NCBI GenBank assembly: GCA_964618855.1
Contig: CAZUCD010000073.1
Location: 1-17,691 of the forward strand
Direction of reading: 5' to 3'
DNA from: CAZUCD01 sp964618855
GTDB lineage: Bacteria > Sumerlaeota > Sumerlaeia > SLMS01 > JANRJK01
Length of the DNA stretch: 17,691 bases
The notes under the pieces are model-generated. The model saw only the letters and a program-made list of their open reading frames with translations. It searched no databases and was not told where the DNA came from. The translations under genes and the position numbers were made by a program. Positions 7,108-15,111 of the stretch are shown here, piece by piece (the first letter of the stretch is position 1; each line of letters starts with the position of its first letter).

Positions 7108-8064
7108 TTGGCCCTCGAGTTCGCGCCCGCCACGGCCGAGGACGACATCGCGCTCCAGGACTTCCTCGCGGACTTGGGCGTGCCCGTTCCCTCCGAGTGG
7201 TGGGGGCGCGCGTACGCGGCGGAGGCGCCGCCCGGGGCCGCATCCCGTCCCTTCCTTGTGCGCAACCTCGACGAAGGGAGGATCGTCGCCTTCGGCGCGG
7301 CCCGCGCCACCGGCCTCTCCTTCGGGGAGGGTGTCGTGGATGCGCAGGTCCTGCACGACCTGCACCAGTCAGGGGACGAGGACGGCTCGCGCGGGATGGG
7401 AATCCTCCTGGGTGAGTTGATCCGCGGCGCGACGATCTCCTTCGCCGCGGGGCCGCCGCTGCGCGCGACGTTGGCGCTCGAGGCGGCCCATTGGCAGCGC
7501 GCGGGGTGGTTCCTCCGTGCGCGCATGGATGCCCCCCACGACAAGACCCCGGAGCCGGCCGGTTTCAAGAGGGACTCCGCCGATCAGTCGGACCCCGGTC
7601 CCGACGGGCCCGTCGCGCGGTTCGCACGGTCCGCCGAGTGCCGCCATTGGCTGGCATCGAGCCCCGAGATTCCTCCCGCGGAACACTGGAAGGTCGCGGG
7701 TGCCTTCGAGGCGAGCCTGCGCCGCTCACCGGGGGCCGCCCCCGGATCCACGGAGAATCTCATAGTGGATTTGCAGGTCTCGGAAGGTGATGCCACCTCC
7801 GCCTTCCGGCGGCTCGGCGAGTCCGCGCGGTCGAGCGGCCTCGCAACCTACCTCTCCCTCATGGCTCCGCAGATGGCCACGGCCGTGCGCCAGGCGGGAT
7901 GGACGCTGCTGAAGCCCCGTTGGTCCCTCTATTGGACGGTCGGGGGGCCCTCGGGCCGGGAGTTGGCGGGGGAGTTGGCCGACTGCCGCCACTGGTGGGT
8001 GACGCCGATGGATGTCGAGCTGGACCGCGTGCCGGTCGTTCCGCCGGGTGAATCCGCATCCTGA
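7108..8064 (+). CDS. GNAT-type acetyltransferase-like protein, probably two tandem GNAT folds
   Basis: This 318-residue soluble protein shows GNAT-like features in its first half: a strand RPFLVRNLDEGRIVAFGAAR (about 47-66), then GVVDAQVLHDLHQSG and the acetyl-CoA pyrophosphate-loop-like SRGMGILLGELIRGA (94-108), ending in the helix-strand AHWQRAGWFLRARM. The second half repeats the plan in weaker form: LIVDLQVSEGD, a helix, then QAGWTLLKPRWSLYWTV (about 263-279). CRHW occurs in both halves (178-181 and 293-296). The substrate is unknown. GNAT proteins move acyl groups from acyl-CoA to amines, and paired folds also occur in FemAB-like aminoacyl transferases. The start is inferred as TTG at 7108, because no ATG or GTG lies near the beginning of the conserved region and AGGGCGGG sits 8-15 bases upstream. 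Confidence 0.6.
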   Translation: MALEFAPATAEDDIALQDFLADLGVPVPSEWWGRAYAAEAPPGAASRPFLVRNLDEGRIVAFGAARATGLSFGEGVVDAQVLHDLHQSGDEDGSRGMGILLGELIRGATISFAAGPPLRATLALEAAHWQRAGWFLRARMDAPHDKTPEPAGFKRDSADQSDPGPDGPVARFARSAECRHWLASSPEIPPAEHWKVAGAFEASLRRSPGAAPGSTENLIVDLQVSEGDATSAFRRLGESARSSGLATYLSLMAPQMATAVRQAGWTLLKPRWSLYWTVGGPSGRELAGELADCRHWWVTPMDVELDRVPVVPPGESAS

Positions 8065-8074
8065 TGGAACCCGC

Positions 8075-8902
8075 CTAATCCGTGGATGGGGACTCCTTCA
8101 GCGCGCGATAGTTCACGATCTTCCAGCCCTGGAGCGTCTTCTTGAGGGCGAACGCCTCGCGGCGCCGTCGCGTCTTGCCGCCATGGACTTCCTCGCGGTC
8201 GATGACGACCTTGGCGAGGTTGACGCTCACGTCCTCCGAGACGACGCATGCCACGCGCTGGACCAGTTCGTGCCCACTGTCCTCGCTGTGCACCTGGATG
8301 CGCCGCGCGACATAGTCCGCGCGCTTCAGGCCCCCCGTCATCTCCTCGCCCAGGCCGTCGAATTCCGTGCCGAAGTCCCTTTCGTTCCATGACTCCACGA
8401 AGAGCCGGACGACCTCCGACGGGGGGGCGTCCTTCGGAATGCCGTCGCGGGATGCGGAGGAAAGGCTGCCCGCGGCCTCACCCGCGGGCATCGCGGGGCC
8501 CTGCGAAGGGGCGGAACCGTAGCTCGAGCGGCGGAAGATGTACTCGACGCGCCCGAGCAGGTCGAGGGGGTCGAACGGCTTGTCGATGAAGTCGGCGACG
8601 CCCAGGCCCTTGATCCAGAACTCGGCCGTGCGCTTGTCATCCGCGGCGATCGCGCTGATCACGATCACGGGGACATGCCGCAGCTTGTCGCTCGCCTTCA
8701 GGCGCTTGATGACCTCCAGCCCGCTCATCCGCGGCATCATGAGGTCCAGGGTTATGAGGTCCGGCGTCGTGCGCTCCGCCTCGATCAGGCCGGCCTCCCC
8801 CCCGAGCGCCGTCACCACCTGATGACCCTTGGTGCGAAGGACGGCGCGGATGATCTCCAGCACGTCCGACTCGTCGTCTATGGACAGTATCCTCTTGGCC
8901 AT
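8075..8902 (-). CDS. Response regulator: receiver domain fused to an NTF2/SnoaL-like domain
   Basis: The 275-residue protein has a canonical CheY-like receiver at 1-125: acidic pocket D9/D10, phospho-acceptor D53 in ITLDLMMPRMSG, switch residue S83 in IVISA, and K108 in FIDKPFDPLDLL. A low-complexity linker (about 127-160, rich in Ser, Ala, Pro and Gly) leads to a C-terminal domain (about 162-268). That domain begins VVRLFVESWNERDF, ends FALKKTLQGWKIVNYRALK, and has the helix-then-beta order of NTF2/SnoaL-like folds. No DNA-binding or enzymatic output domain of the usual types is present. The ATG at 8902 (MAKRILSIDDE) is chosen; an in-frame ATG at 8989 would add 29 residues not seen in receivers. 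No histidine kinase gene lies in the window, so it is an orphan. It is convergent with the GNAT gene, 10 bp apart. Confidence 0.82.
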   Translation of the reverse strand: MAKRILSIDDESDVLEIIRAVLRTKGHQVVTALGGEAGLIEAERTTPDLITLDLMMPRMSGLEVIKRLKASDKLRHVPVIVISAIAADDKRTAEFWIKGLGVADFIDKPFDPLDLLGRVEYIFRRSSYGSAPSQGPAMPAGEAAGSLSSASRDGIPKDAPPSEVVRLFVESWNERDFGTEFDGLGEEMTGGLKRADYVARRIQVHSEDSGHELVQRVACVVSEDVSVNLAKVVIDREEVHGGKTRRRREAFALKKTLQGWKIVNYRALKESPSTD

Positions 8903-8952
8903 TGCGGTTTCGTTGCCATTCCCTGTGCGGCTGGATTTCGGGATTTTCCCCG

Positions 8953-8960
8953 ATTGTATA
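8953..8960 (-). promoter_or_regulatory. Possible -10 box for the response regulator gene
   Basis: On the minus strand this reads TATACAAT, an AT-rich island in GC-rich DNA about 50 bp upstream of the ATG at 8902. A weak CTGACG (-35-like) lies about 19 bases further up. If real, it excludes the ATG at 8989 as the start. Position and base composition are the only support. Confidence 0.25.
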
Positions 8961-9035
8961 TGGGACGGCCAGATACGTACGTCAGCCAAATAGCGTCAAG
9001 GGGCGTCGGTGCATGGTCCGGCCGCGCCGCGATGG

Positions 9036-9108
9036 GGCGGAAGGTAACGCAAAACAGGAAGCCCAGGAAGTCGTCCCCGGTGTCTTCCGTGCGCCTTTGC
9101 GTCATCGC
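9036..9108. repeat. Degenerate palindromic repeat element, second copy type
   Basis: The left arm has AACGCAAAACAGGAAG. The right arm has TCTTCCGTGCGCCTTTGCGT, whose reverse complement gives ACGCAAAGGCGCACGGAAGA. The arms match imperfectly around a centre of about 25 bp. The TTTGCG/GCGCC wording resembles the clearer element at 15112-15280, so this may be an eroded relative in the promoter region shared by the response regulator and PAP2 genes. Confidence 0.3.
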
Positions 9109-9175
9109 GTGCTGACGTCAAGGCTCTCACCCCGCGCCGGCGGGCAGTCCTGCGGCGACCTCTGGAATCGACGGG

Positions 9176-10024
9176 ATGGAATCGTCGGTTCAGGTTGATC
9201 CGCCCGCGGGGGATCGGCTTTCCTCCCGGTTTCTCGCAGAGCGACGCACCGTGCCAAACGCCGAGAATGCACCATCGCCGCCGAGCCCAGCCCGCTGGGT
9301 GCCCTTGGCATTCGCAGGTGCAGGACTGCTTCTATACATCTGGTGGGCGATCCCCGGGTTGACCGAGGGAGTCGACCTGGCTGCGTTTCGCCTCCTCAAC
9401 GGCCTCGTGGGGCAGTCTCCGGCACTCGATCGCGTCTGGGCCGCGACCAACATGCGGCACTTCGACGCGGCGACGCTGATAATCTACGCGACGTTGGCGC
9501 TGAGGTGGCTGTTCTGCGACGGACGCGGCTTCGCGCGGCGGCGCGGGGCGGAGTTGTTCGCCGCCCTGCTCATCCTGCTCGCCGTCCGGTCGGGCTACGA
9601 CGAACTGCTCGGCATGGCGGACTACGCGCGCCCGAGCCCGTCCCTTGTCGTGAAGGACGCGCGGATCATCACCGACTACGTCCCGAAGACAAAGGCGAAG
9701 TACCGATCGAAGTTCAGCTTCCCCGGCGACCACGCGCTCGTCTCGACGTGGGTTCTGGTGCACATGGCGCTGCGGGCGAGGCGGGGGTACGCGCTTGCGG
9801 CACTCGCGCTCACCGTGACCTCGGGGCTGCCGCGCCTAGTCGTGGGCGGGCACTGGATCACGGACAACACGGTCGGGGGCCTCGGCACCGCGCTCCTTGC
9901 GCAGGGCCTGCTGCACTGGACGGGGGTGCTTCCTTGGCTCTCGGACCGAAGCGAACGCGTGTGTTACGCCGTCGAGCGCATGCTCGGAATCAAGTGGCTG
10001 GGGGAGCCGCCCGCCTCTCAGTAG
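9176..10024 (+). CDS. PAP2-superfamily membrane phosphatase
   Basis: This 282-residue protein has about six hydrophobic segments and the phosphatidic acid phosphatase type 2 signature in variant form. Motif 1 is probably DYARPSPSL (RP at 152-153). Motif 2 is SFPGDHA (182-187, catalytic-site His186). Motif 3 is PRLVVGGHWITDN (219-231), with nucleophile His226 and Asp230. The usual forms are PSGH and SRxxxxxH, so Gly-Asp replaces Ser-Gly and Pro-Arg replaces Ser-Arg here. PAP2 enzymes remove phosphate from lipid substrates such as undecaprenyl diphosphate, phosphatidate or lipid A; the substrate here is open. The ATG at 9176 has only a weak ribosome site, and a GTG at 9251 would also leave the first membrane helix (about residue 42 on) intact. 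The 3' end overlaps the end of the facing GH57-like gene by 7 bp. Confidence 0.82.
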   Translation: MESSVQVDPPAGDRLSSRFLAERRTVPNAENAPSPPSPARWVPLAFAGAGLLLYIWWAIPGLTEGVDLAAFRLLNGLVGQSPALDRVWAATNMRHFDAATLIIYATLALRWLFCDGRGFARRRGAELFAALLILLAVRSGYDELLGMADYARPSPSLVVKDARIITDYVPKTKAKYRSKFSFPGDHALVSTWVLVHMALRARRGYALAALALTVTSGLPRLVVGGHWITDNTVGGLGTALLAQGLLHWTGVLPWLSDRSERVCYAVERMLGIKWLGEPPASQ

Positions 10025-13000
10025 CTCTCCCAGCCCCCGACGCCGGTCGGCGAGGCGGCAAGCCGCACGTTGAACGTGTACGTCGAGTTGTCCGGCCCGG
10101 AGAGCTCCAGCGTGTGCGTCAGTGCGAGGTTCCGCCCGTTCCAGCCCGTGTCCGACGGCGTGTCGTTGAAGAGGACCGTCCCGCCACCGGGCACCTCCAG
10201 GTGGATCGCCCCGCCCACCGCGTTCACCACGCCGCGCGAAGTCGCGGTCGAGGCAAGGCTCAGGTTCGAGTCCCCGTGGTGGATCAGGTCGAGGTTGTTC
10301 GGGGAAGCGCCAAACCTCGTGTAGAGCCGCGTGCCCCCGCCTGCCGCGTTCAGGCCCGAGACCTGGTACGTCGCCTCGAAGCTGCTGCTGTTGTCGGGCA
10401 GGTTGATCGTCTTCGTGATCGAGGCGCCACCGGCGGTGCGCGTGAACTGGATGCCCTTCGCCAGCGGTGTGATCGATGACTGGATCGCGTCGGCGAAGGC
10501 GACGCCCGAAGCGCTGTTCATCTCCTTGAACGCGGAGCATCGGTTGGCGGCCGTGCCGACCCGCTCCTCTTCGCCGGGCTCGGACGGGTTGGCGACCGCT
10601 GCGCCGATGACGCAGATCGGCTGCTGCGTCGTCGAGTCGTACACGAACGCATGGGTCATGCGCCCGCCGTGGCGCTCGAACACCCCCCAAACCTTGTTGT
10701 TCCTCAGGATGTACTCATCCTCGCCGTCGAAGTCCACGTCGAGCTGCTGGACGGAGGTCGTGGGTCCCTGCACGGCGGTCCGCACCTGCTCCGACCAGTT
10801 GGCCGCCTCGACGAGCGTGCGCGCCTTGCGCACGTGGTTGTTCAACCGCAGGCACCACGTGTTCACGCCGTCCCACGAGCCGTCGGGGTTCGGGAACGGA
10901 TTCTGGAACGTGGTGTTCGAGTAGCTGCCCGCCTGCTCCTCGTGCCATGCGGTCTCGTAGATCATGTTCACGAAGAGCCACTGGGCGAGCTTGCGGGCGT
11001 CGTTGTTCGGTGCCGCCTGGATCGCGTCCCACGTGGCCTTCATCAGCGTGCCGGGCGTGTTCAGGTCCCCGTGCTTCATGCCGCTGGGCAGGAACGTGGA
11101 CCCGCTGCCGATGTCCGCCGCATTGGCCTGCGCGCTGTTCGTCGGGACGCTCCCGGGGAAGCGCCGGTGGTAGTCGCCCTGCTCTCCCGTCAGGACGGGC
11201 ACAAGGTCGAAGAAGTTCTGCTCGATCCCCGTCGGAGAGCCCCCCGCCTCGATGTCGCTGTTGTAGTACCAGTAGTGGTAGGAGAGCTCCGTGGCGCGCT
11301 TGAGCCACTCGTAGGTCTGCGTGGTCAGGTCCGTGCGCGTGCCCCGGTCGACGACCCATGCGGCGCTGTACTGCGGATGGCCGGTGTTGGTGGCGCGCGC
11401 GAGGATCTCGTTCAGTGTCACGACCTCGATCCACTGGTGGTTCGCCAGCCAGCGCACCGTGTTCTGGTACTGGCGCTGGTTGTTGTTGGCGGAGGATGTG
11501 CCCGAACCCACGTCGAACGACTTTCCCGCGAAGGCCTCCCAGTCGTCGAAGACGAGCGTGAGCTGCGCCTGGTCGGCGTGGCGCGCCTTCTCGACGAGCG
11601 TGTAGCGCGTGTCCATCATCGCGCCCCCGTCGTCGTTGCCGAACTTCGCCTGGTCCTCGCGGTCGTTGATGAGGAAGCAGTGGACGCCGTTGACGAGCTG
11701 AATCTTGTGCTCGTTCGGGCTCACGTCGGTGCCTCCCTGCCCCGTCCACGTCGTGTTCGCAGCGTCGAACCACCAGTGGTAGTGCGCGACCTCGTCGAGG
11801 TAGGTGGCGGTGTAGCCGCCCGCGAGAATGTCCGGGAACGTGAAGCCCGTGAGCGGCGAACCGCCGGTGGGATGCGAGCGGATCACGCGCTCGGGCACGT
11901 GCATGACGGGCACCTGCGCGGTGGTCAGGCCAAAGGCGGAGAACATCAGCTCGTTGAAGAGCTGCATCGAAGTCACGTTGGCGGCGCCCTCGAAGTAGGG
12001 CATGATGTGCTCCGCAGTGACTCCACCGATCAGCGCACCCGGCGTGTCCACCTGGTTCGCATCGACGAATTGGGCGACGCGGGCCAGGAAGGCGGGGCCG
12101 TCCGAGAGCGGCGTTTCCGTCGTCGCGGTGTCCCCGGCGGGGTTGGCCTTGGCCCACTTGGATGCGATGATGAGCGATCCCGACAGGTGCAGGTTGATCG
12201 GGACTCGGAAAATCTCGTGCGTGTCGAGCGTGCGGATGAAGCCGGTCTTGAAGGTGTTGGTCGGATCGAAGATGTGCGGGCGGACGTCGCCGTTCCTGTT
12301 CACGGACTGGTTGCCGTGCGCGATGGCGGCCCACTTGGCGCGCCCCGCGTACGTCGCCGTGCTCGAAACGAATCCGTTCGCAGTGCCGTCGGAGAAGCCG
12401 CGGTCGAGGTCCGGGATGCAGTCCATCAAGTCGGACGCGCCGGGCACCTCGTAGAAGTCGCGCGTGGTGTAGACGAGGAACCGGATGGGCGAGGTCCCGT
12501 CCCAACCCGCCGACGTGAGCGAAGCGCGGGAGACGCCGAACTCCACCGAATCCAGCGCGGAGTTCCAGTACGAGCCGAGGTAGTCCACGCCGTTCTGCGT
12601 GCCGCCGCTGGACTTGTAGTAGTTGTAGTTCGTCCCCGCGCCGGTGCCCGGACTGTAGATGGAGAGGACGTACTCCCAACCCTGGTCCCAGTTGCACTCG
12701 ACGCCGTCGGGCAGCCCCGTGTTCCCCCCCGCCGCGCAGTCGATGGCGACGTAGAGGTTGAGCGCGGACTCGTCCCCCACCTTCAGGTCGAAGAAGTCCG
12801 CCCGCATGTAGAGATTCGTCGTGTCCGTGCGCGAGTAGAACGCCATCAGGTCGCGCCCGTCATCGATCCCGTCGAACGTGTTGTAGCGGGGAGAACCCGT
12901 GCCGACCGGGTGGACGTGGCGGACATCGGCGGCTGCCCAGTCCTGGAACTCCTGGTTGTAGGAGTTCGGGGGAAAGTCGTGGTCCTGGCCGATGGACGGC

Positions 13001-13089
13001 CCGGCGCCGATGGTGATGGACTGGGCGCCGGCGGCGGATGCGAGGAGGGCCAGCGCGGCGGCGGCGAGGAGGTTCCTGCGCGTCATCAT
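10018..13089 (-). CDS. Exported GH57-like glycoside hydrolase with flanking beta-sandwich domains
   Basis: This 1023-residue protein starts MMTRRNLLAAAALALLASAA, a signal with a twin-arginine-like TRRNLL, and ends AGAQS with cleavage likely after Ala22. Residues about 23-260 look like a carbohydrate-binding beta-sandwich of the CBM9/glucodextranase type (DGRDLMAFYSRTDTTNLYMRADFFD, then LNLYVAIDC). Residues about 285-600 resemble the GH57 barrel: VPINLHLSG (295-303), IGGVTAEHIMPYF (354-366) like the GGFYEP region, VMHVPERV (395-402) with nucleophile candidate E400, and LVFDDWEAFAGKSF (512-525) with acid/base candidate D516. A helical part follows (about 590-770), then a C-terminal beta domain beginning QLDVDFDGEDEYIL. 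GH57 enzymes act on alpha-glucans. The motifs are divergent, so substrate and activity are uncertain. The ATG pair at 13089/13086 follows a GGA. Confidence 0.65.
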   Translation of the reverse strand: MMTRRNLLAAAALALLASAAGAQSITIGAGPSIGQDHDFPPNSYNQEFQDWAAADVRHVHPVGTGSPRYNTFDGIDDGRDLMAFYSRTDTTNLYMRADFFDLKVGDESALNLYVAIDCAAGGNTGLPDGVECNWDQGWEYVLSIYSPGTGAGTNYNYYKSSGGTQNGVDYLGSYWNSALDSVEFGVSRASLTSAGWDGTSPIRFLVYTTRDFYEVPGASDLMDCIPDLDRGFSDGTANGFVSSTATYAGRAKWAAIAHGNQSVNRNGDVRPHIFDPTNTFKTGFIRTLDTHEIFRVPINLHLSGSLIIASKWAKANPAGDTATTETPLSDGPAFLARVAQFVDANQVDTPGALIGGVTAEHIMPYFEGAANVTSMQLFNELMFSAFGLTTAQVPVMHVPERVIRSHPTGGSPLTGFTFPDILAGGYTATYLDEVAHYHWWFDAANTTWTGQGGTDVSPNEHKIQLVNGVHCFLINDREDQAKFGNDDGGAMMDTRYTLVEKARHADQAQLTLVFDDWEAFAGKSFDVGSGTSSANNNQRQYQNTVRWLANHQWIEVVTLNEILARATNTGHPQYSAAWVVDRGTRTDLTTQTYEWLKRATELSYHYWYYNSDIEAGGSPTGIEQNFFDLVPVLTGEQGDYHRRFPGSVPTNSAQANAADIGSGSTFLPSGMKHGDLNTPGTLMKATWDAIQAAPNNDARKLAQWLFVNMIYETAWHEEQAGSYSNTTFQNPFPNPDGSWDGVNTWCLRLNNHVRKARTLVEAANWSEQVRTAVQGPTTSVQQLDVDFDGEDEYILRNNKVWGVFERHGGRMTHAFVYDSTTQQPICVIGAAVANPSEPGEEERVGTAANRCSAFKEMNSASGVAFADAIQSSITPLAKGIQFTRTAGGASITKTINLPDNSSSFEATYQVSGLNAAGGGTRLYTRFGASPNNLDLIHHGDSNLSLASTATSRGVVNAVGGAIHLEVPGGGTVLFNDTPSDTGWNGRNLALTHTLELSGPDNSTYTFNVRLAASPTGVGGWESY

Positions 13090-13219
13090 CGGGGCGTTCC
13101 GTGGGGCAGGGTGCTGCGACGCACGTGTGGACCCGATGCGGCGCGCGGGAGCATTCATGGCGCCCGACGGCACCTACGTCAAGCGGGGGTGGTCGCGAAT
13201 CGCGCCCGGATGAAGCGCT

Positions 13220-14041
13220 TCAGGGAGACGCCGCCCTCAGCCCCGCCAGTCGCCACCATTCCACCGCGCCCATGCGCCGCACCATCAGGTCGTAGCGGCC
13301 CGGATCGACGGCGGGGTGCGCCACGTGCACCTCCCCCTTCGCGGGGGTCGAGAGCAGCGGCATCGCGCCGACCCACGACAGGCCCTTCACGCTCGGATCG
13401 GGGAACTGCCGCGCGGGCTCATCCAGGCTGGCGAGCATGAACTCGAGGGGGATGGCGAGGTGCGCGCGCCACGCGCCCGGGGACTTCGCGCGCAACGCGG
13501 GCCGGTCGCGCCACTCCCCAGCGACGACGGCGCAAACCTGCACCACGCACACGCGCCACTGCCCGCCTGCGCGAACCTCCGCGACCCCGAATCCCACGTG
13601 CGTGCTCGGCGCGTGCAGGAGGTTCCTGCGGTGCCCGGGGGAATTGAGCCACCCCCTGACCGCCTCGGCCGCGGTTCGCTCCGGCGCCTCCGGCTCCGAC
13701 GCCGTCGTGCGCGACAGGTTTTCCGTGACGTCGAAGGCGATGAGGGAGGGCACGATGCGGCAGACTCTGCCCGCCGCGGACTCGCCCTCCGGGCTCTCGT
13801 GCGAAAAGTAGCCGCGCGAAGCCATGTCCTCGGCGTGGGATTGCGCCACGCGGGAGAGTTCCCCGTCCATCTCCAGCGCGGCGACGCCATGGCGGTGCCG
13901 GACCGCGTTCGTCTCGTCGAGGAGCAGCCGTGCCGTGGCCTGCCTGCGCGCCTCGCCCGCGCCGGGGGAGTCCGCCCCGGCACCGCCGAGCGCCAGCAGC
14001 CCGCACATCGCCGCGAGGGCGAGCAGCCGCCTCACTCCCAT
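13220..14041 (-). CDS. Exported CAP-domain (SCP/PR-1, YkwD-like) protein
   Basis: The 273-residue product begins with a Sec-type signal, MGVRRLLALAAMCGLLALGG, cleaved near Ala23. The CAP domain spans about 35-175: LDETNAVRHRHGVAALEMDG, AQSHAEDMASRGYFSH (His69, His81), TENL with Glu108, and WLNSPGHRRNLLHAPSTHVGFG (His137, His148). It ends in WRVCVVQVC. These are the cavity residues of bacterial YkwD-like CAP proteins, whose biochemical role is mostly unsettled. Residues 176-273 are an unrecognised extension ending MVRRMGAVEWWRLAGL. ATG 14041 gives the best signal peptide; ATG 14068 would add nine residues. The gene precedes the GH57-like gene on the same strand with a 130-bp gap, and is divergent from the epimerase gene. 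Confidence 0.82.
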   Translation of the reverse strand: MGVRRLLALAAMCGLLALGGAGADSPGAGEARRQATARLLLDETNAVRHRHGVAALEMDGELSRVAQSHAEDMASRGYFSHESPEGESAAGRVCRIVPSLIAFDVTENLSRTTASEPEAPERTAAEAVRGWLNSPGHRRNLLHAPSTHVGFGVAEVRAGGQWRVCVVQVCAVVAGEWRDRPALRAKSPGAWRAHLAIPLEFMLASLDEPARQFPDPSVKGLSWVGAMPLLSTPAKGEVHVAHPAVDPGRYDLMVRRMGAVEWWRLAGLRAASP

Positions 14042-14099
14042 TGCCCACGCGCCCGCCCCGGGGGCCATTGACCCCACTTTCGTCCAGGGGAATGCGCGC
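14042..14099. promoter_or_regulatory. Short divergent promoter region
   Basis: Only 58 bp (or 31 bp if the CAP protein starts at 14068) separate two divergent starts. AGGGGA at 14086-14091 is the ribosome site for the epimerase ATG at 14100. Promoters for the two genes must overlap each other or extend into the opposite coding sequence. Confidence 0.4.
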
Positions 14100-15053
14100 A
14101 TGAGGGCTCTCGTCACGGGTGCTGCCGGATTCATCGGCTCGACGCTTTCGGAGGCGCTGCTGGACCGGGGCTGGGGGGTCACCGGTCTCGACGCATTCAC
14201 CGACTACTACGCACGCGCGCTGAAGGAACGCAACCTCCGCAATCTGCGCAATCGCAGCGGGTTCAGGCTCGTCGAGGCGTGGCTGCACGAGGCCGACCTC
14301 CGCACTCTTCTGGACGGCGTCGACGTCGTCTTCCACCAGGCGGCGCAGGCGGGGGTGAGGTCGAGCTGGGGCGCGGAGTTCCGCCTCTACACCGAGTGGA
14401 ACGTCCTCGCGACGCAAGTGTTGCTGGAGGCCGCGCGCTCGATGCCGCAGCCTCCGCGCATCGTCTACGCATCCAGCAGTTCGGTCTACGGCGAGCGCGA
14501 GACGTTTCCCTTCCGCATCACGGACAGGCCGGAGCCGATGTCCCCGTACGGCGTGACGAAGCTCGCCGCGGAGCACCTCTGCGTGCTCTACGCGCGCAAC
14601 TTCGGCGTGCACACGGTATCGCTGCGGTACTTCACGGTTTACGGCCCGAGGCAGCGCCCGGACATGGCATTCCACAAGTTCCTGCGCGCGATCCACGCCG
14701 GCGGTGCCGTGCCGCTCTACGGCGACGGGGAGCAGACGCGCGACTTCACCTACATCGACGACGCCGTGGAGGCGAACCTCGCCGCGGCGGAGCACGGCGT
14801 CCCGGGTGGCGTGTACAACGTCGGCGGGGGGAGCCGCGTCTCGATGAACGAGGTCATCCGCGACCTCGCCGCCGCCACCGCGCGCGAGGTGAAGGTCAAC
14901 CGCCTGCCGCGCCAACCCGGCGACGTCACGCACACGTTCGCCGACACCACCGAGACCGCCCGCGACCTGAAGTGGTCGCCGAAGGTGGCGCTGCGCGAGG
15001 GACTCTCGCGCGAGTGGGACTACATCCAGGCGCTCGTGGCGGAGGGGTTGTAG
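14100..15053 (+). CDS. NAD-dependent sugar-nucleotide epimerase/dehydratase (extended SDR)
   Basis: This 317-residue protein has a full extended short-chain dehydrogenase signature. The Rossmann NAD loop is GAAGFIG at 7-13, the adenine-ribose acid is D31 in GLDAFTDYY, and HQAAQAGVR follows at 79-87. The catalytic region has SSSSVYG with a Ser near 127, and Y150/K154 in SPYGVTKLAAEH. The substrate segment RYFTVYGPRQRPDMAFHKF is of the UDP-glucose/UDP-glucuronate 4-epimerase type. Later come YGDGEQTRDFTYIDDAV and YNVGGG. The likely reaction inverts C4 of a UDP-hexose or UDP-hexuronate for envelope polysaccharide; the exact sugar cannot be fixed from sequence. The start is supported by AGGGGA nine bases upstream. 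No glycosyltransferase cluster is visible nearby. Confidence 0.88.
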   Translation: MRALVTGAAGFIGSTLSEALLDRGWGVTGLDAFTDYYARALKERNLRNLRNRSGFRLVEAWLHEADLRTLLDGVDVVFHQAAQAGVRSSWGAEFRLYTEWNVLATQVLLEAARSMPQPPRIVYASSSSVYGERETFPFRITDRPEPMSPYGVTKLAAEHLCVLYARNFGVHTVSLRYFTVYGPRQRPDMAFHKFLRAIHAGGAVPLYGDGEQTRDFTYIDDAVEANLAAAEHGVPGGVYNVGGGSRVSMNEVIRDLAAATAREVKVNRLPRQPGDVTHTFADTTETARDLKWSPKVALREGLSREWDYIQALVAEGL

Positions 15054-15069
15054 AGGCAGCCGCGGGCCT

Positions 15070-15086
15070 GGGCCGTTGATCGGCCC
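15070..15086 (+). terminator. Hairpin after the epimerase gene, no T-run
   Basis: GGGCCG at 15070-15075 pairs perfectly with CGGCCC at 15081-15086 around TTGAT, 16 bases after the epimerase stop. The position suits a terminator, but the bases that follow are purine-rich, so it is at best a factor-assisted terminator or a 3'-end stabiliser. Confidence 0.35.
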
Positions 15087-15111
15087 GAGTGAAAACGAGG
15101 GGCACTTTCAC

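Noticed and set aside
10651..13440. 929-residue open frame on the + strand opposite the GH57-like gene
   Set aside because: It is rich in Arg, Gly, Ala and Val with no domain, and exists because GC-rich coding DNA lacks stops on the opposite strand. The minus-strand frame has a signal peptide and recognisable motifs.
13419..14933. 504-residue minus-strand frame across the epimerase and CAP genes
   Set aside because: It overlaps two strongly supported genes in other frames and has no domain.
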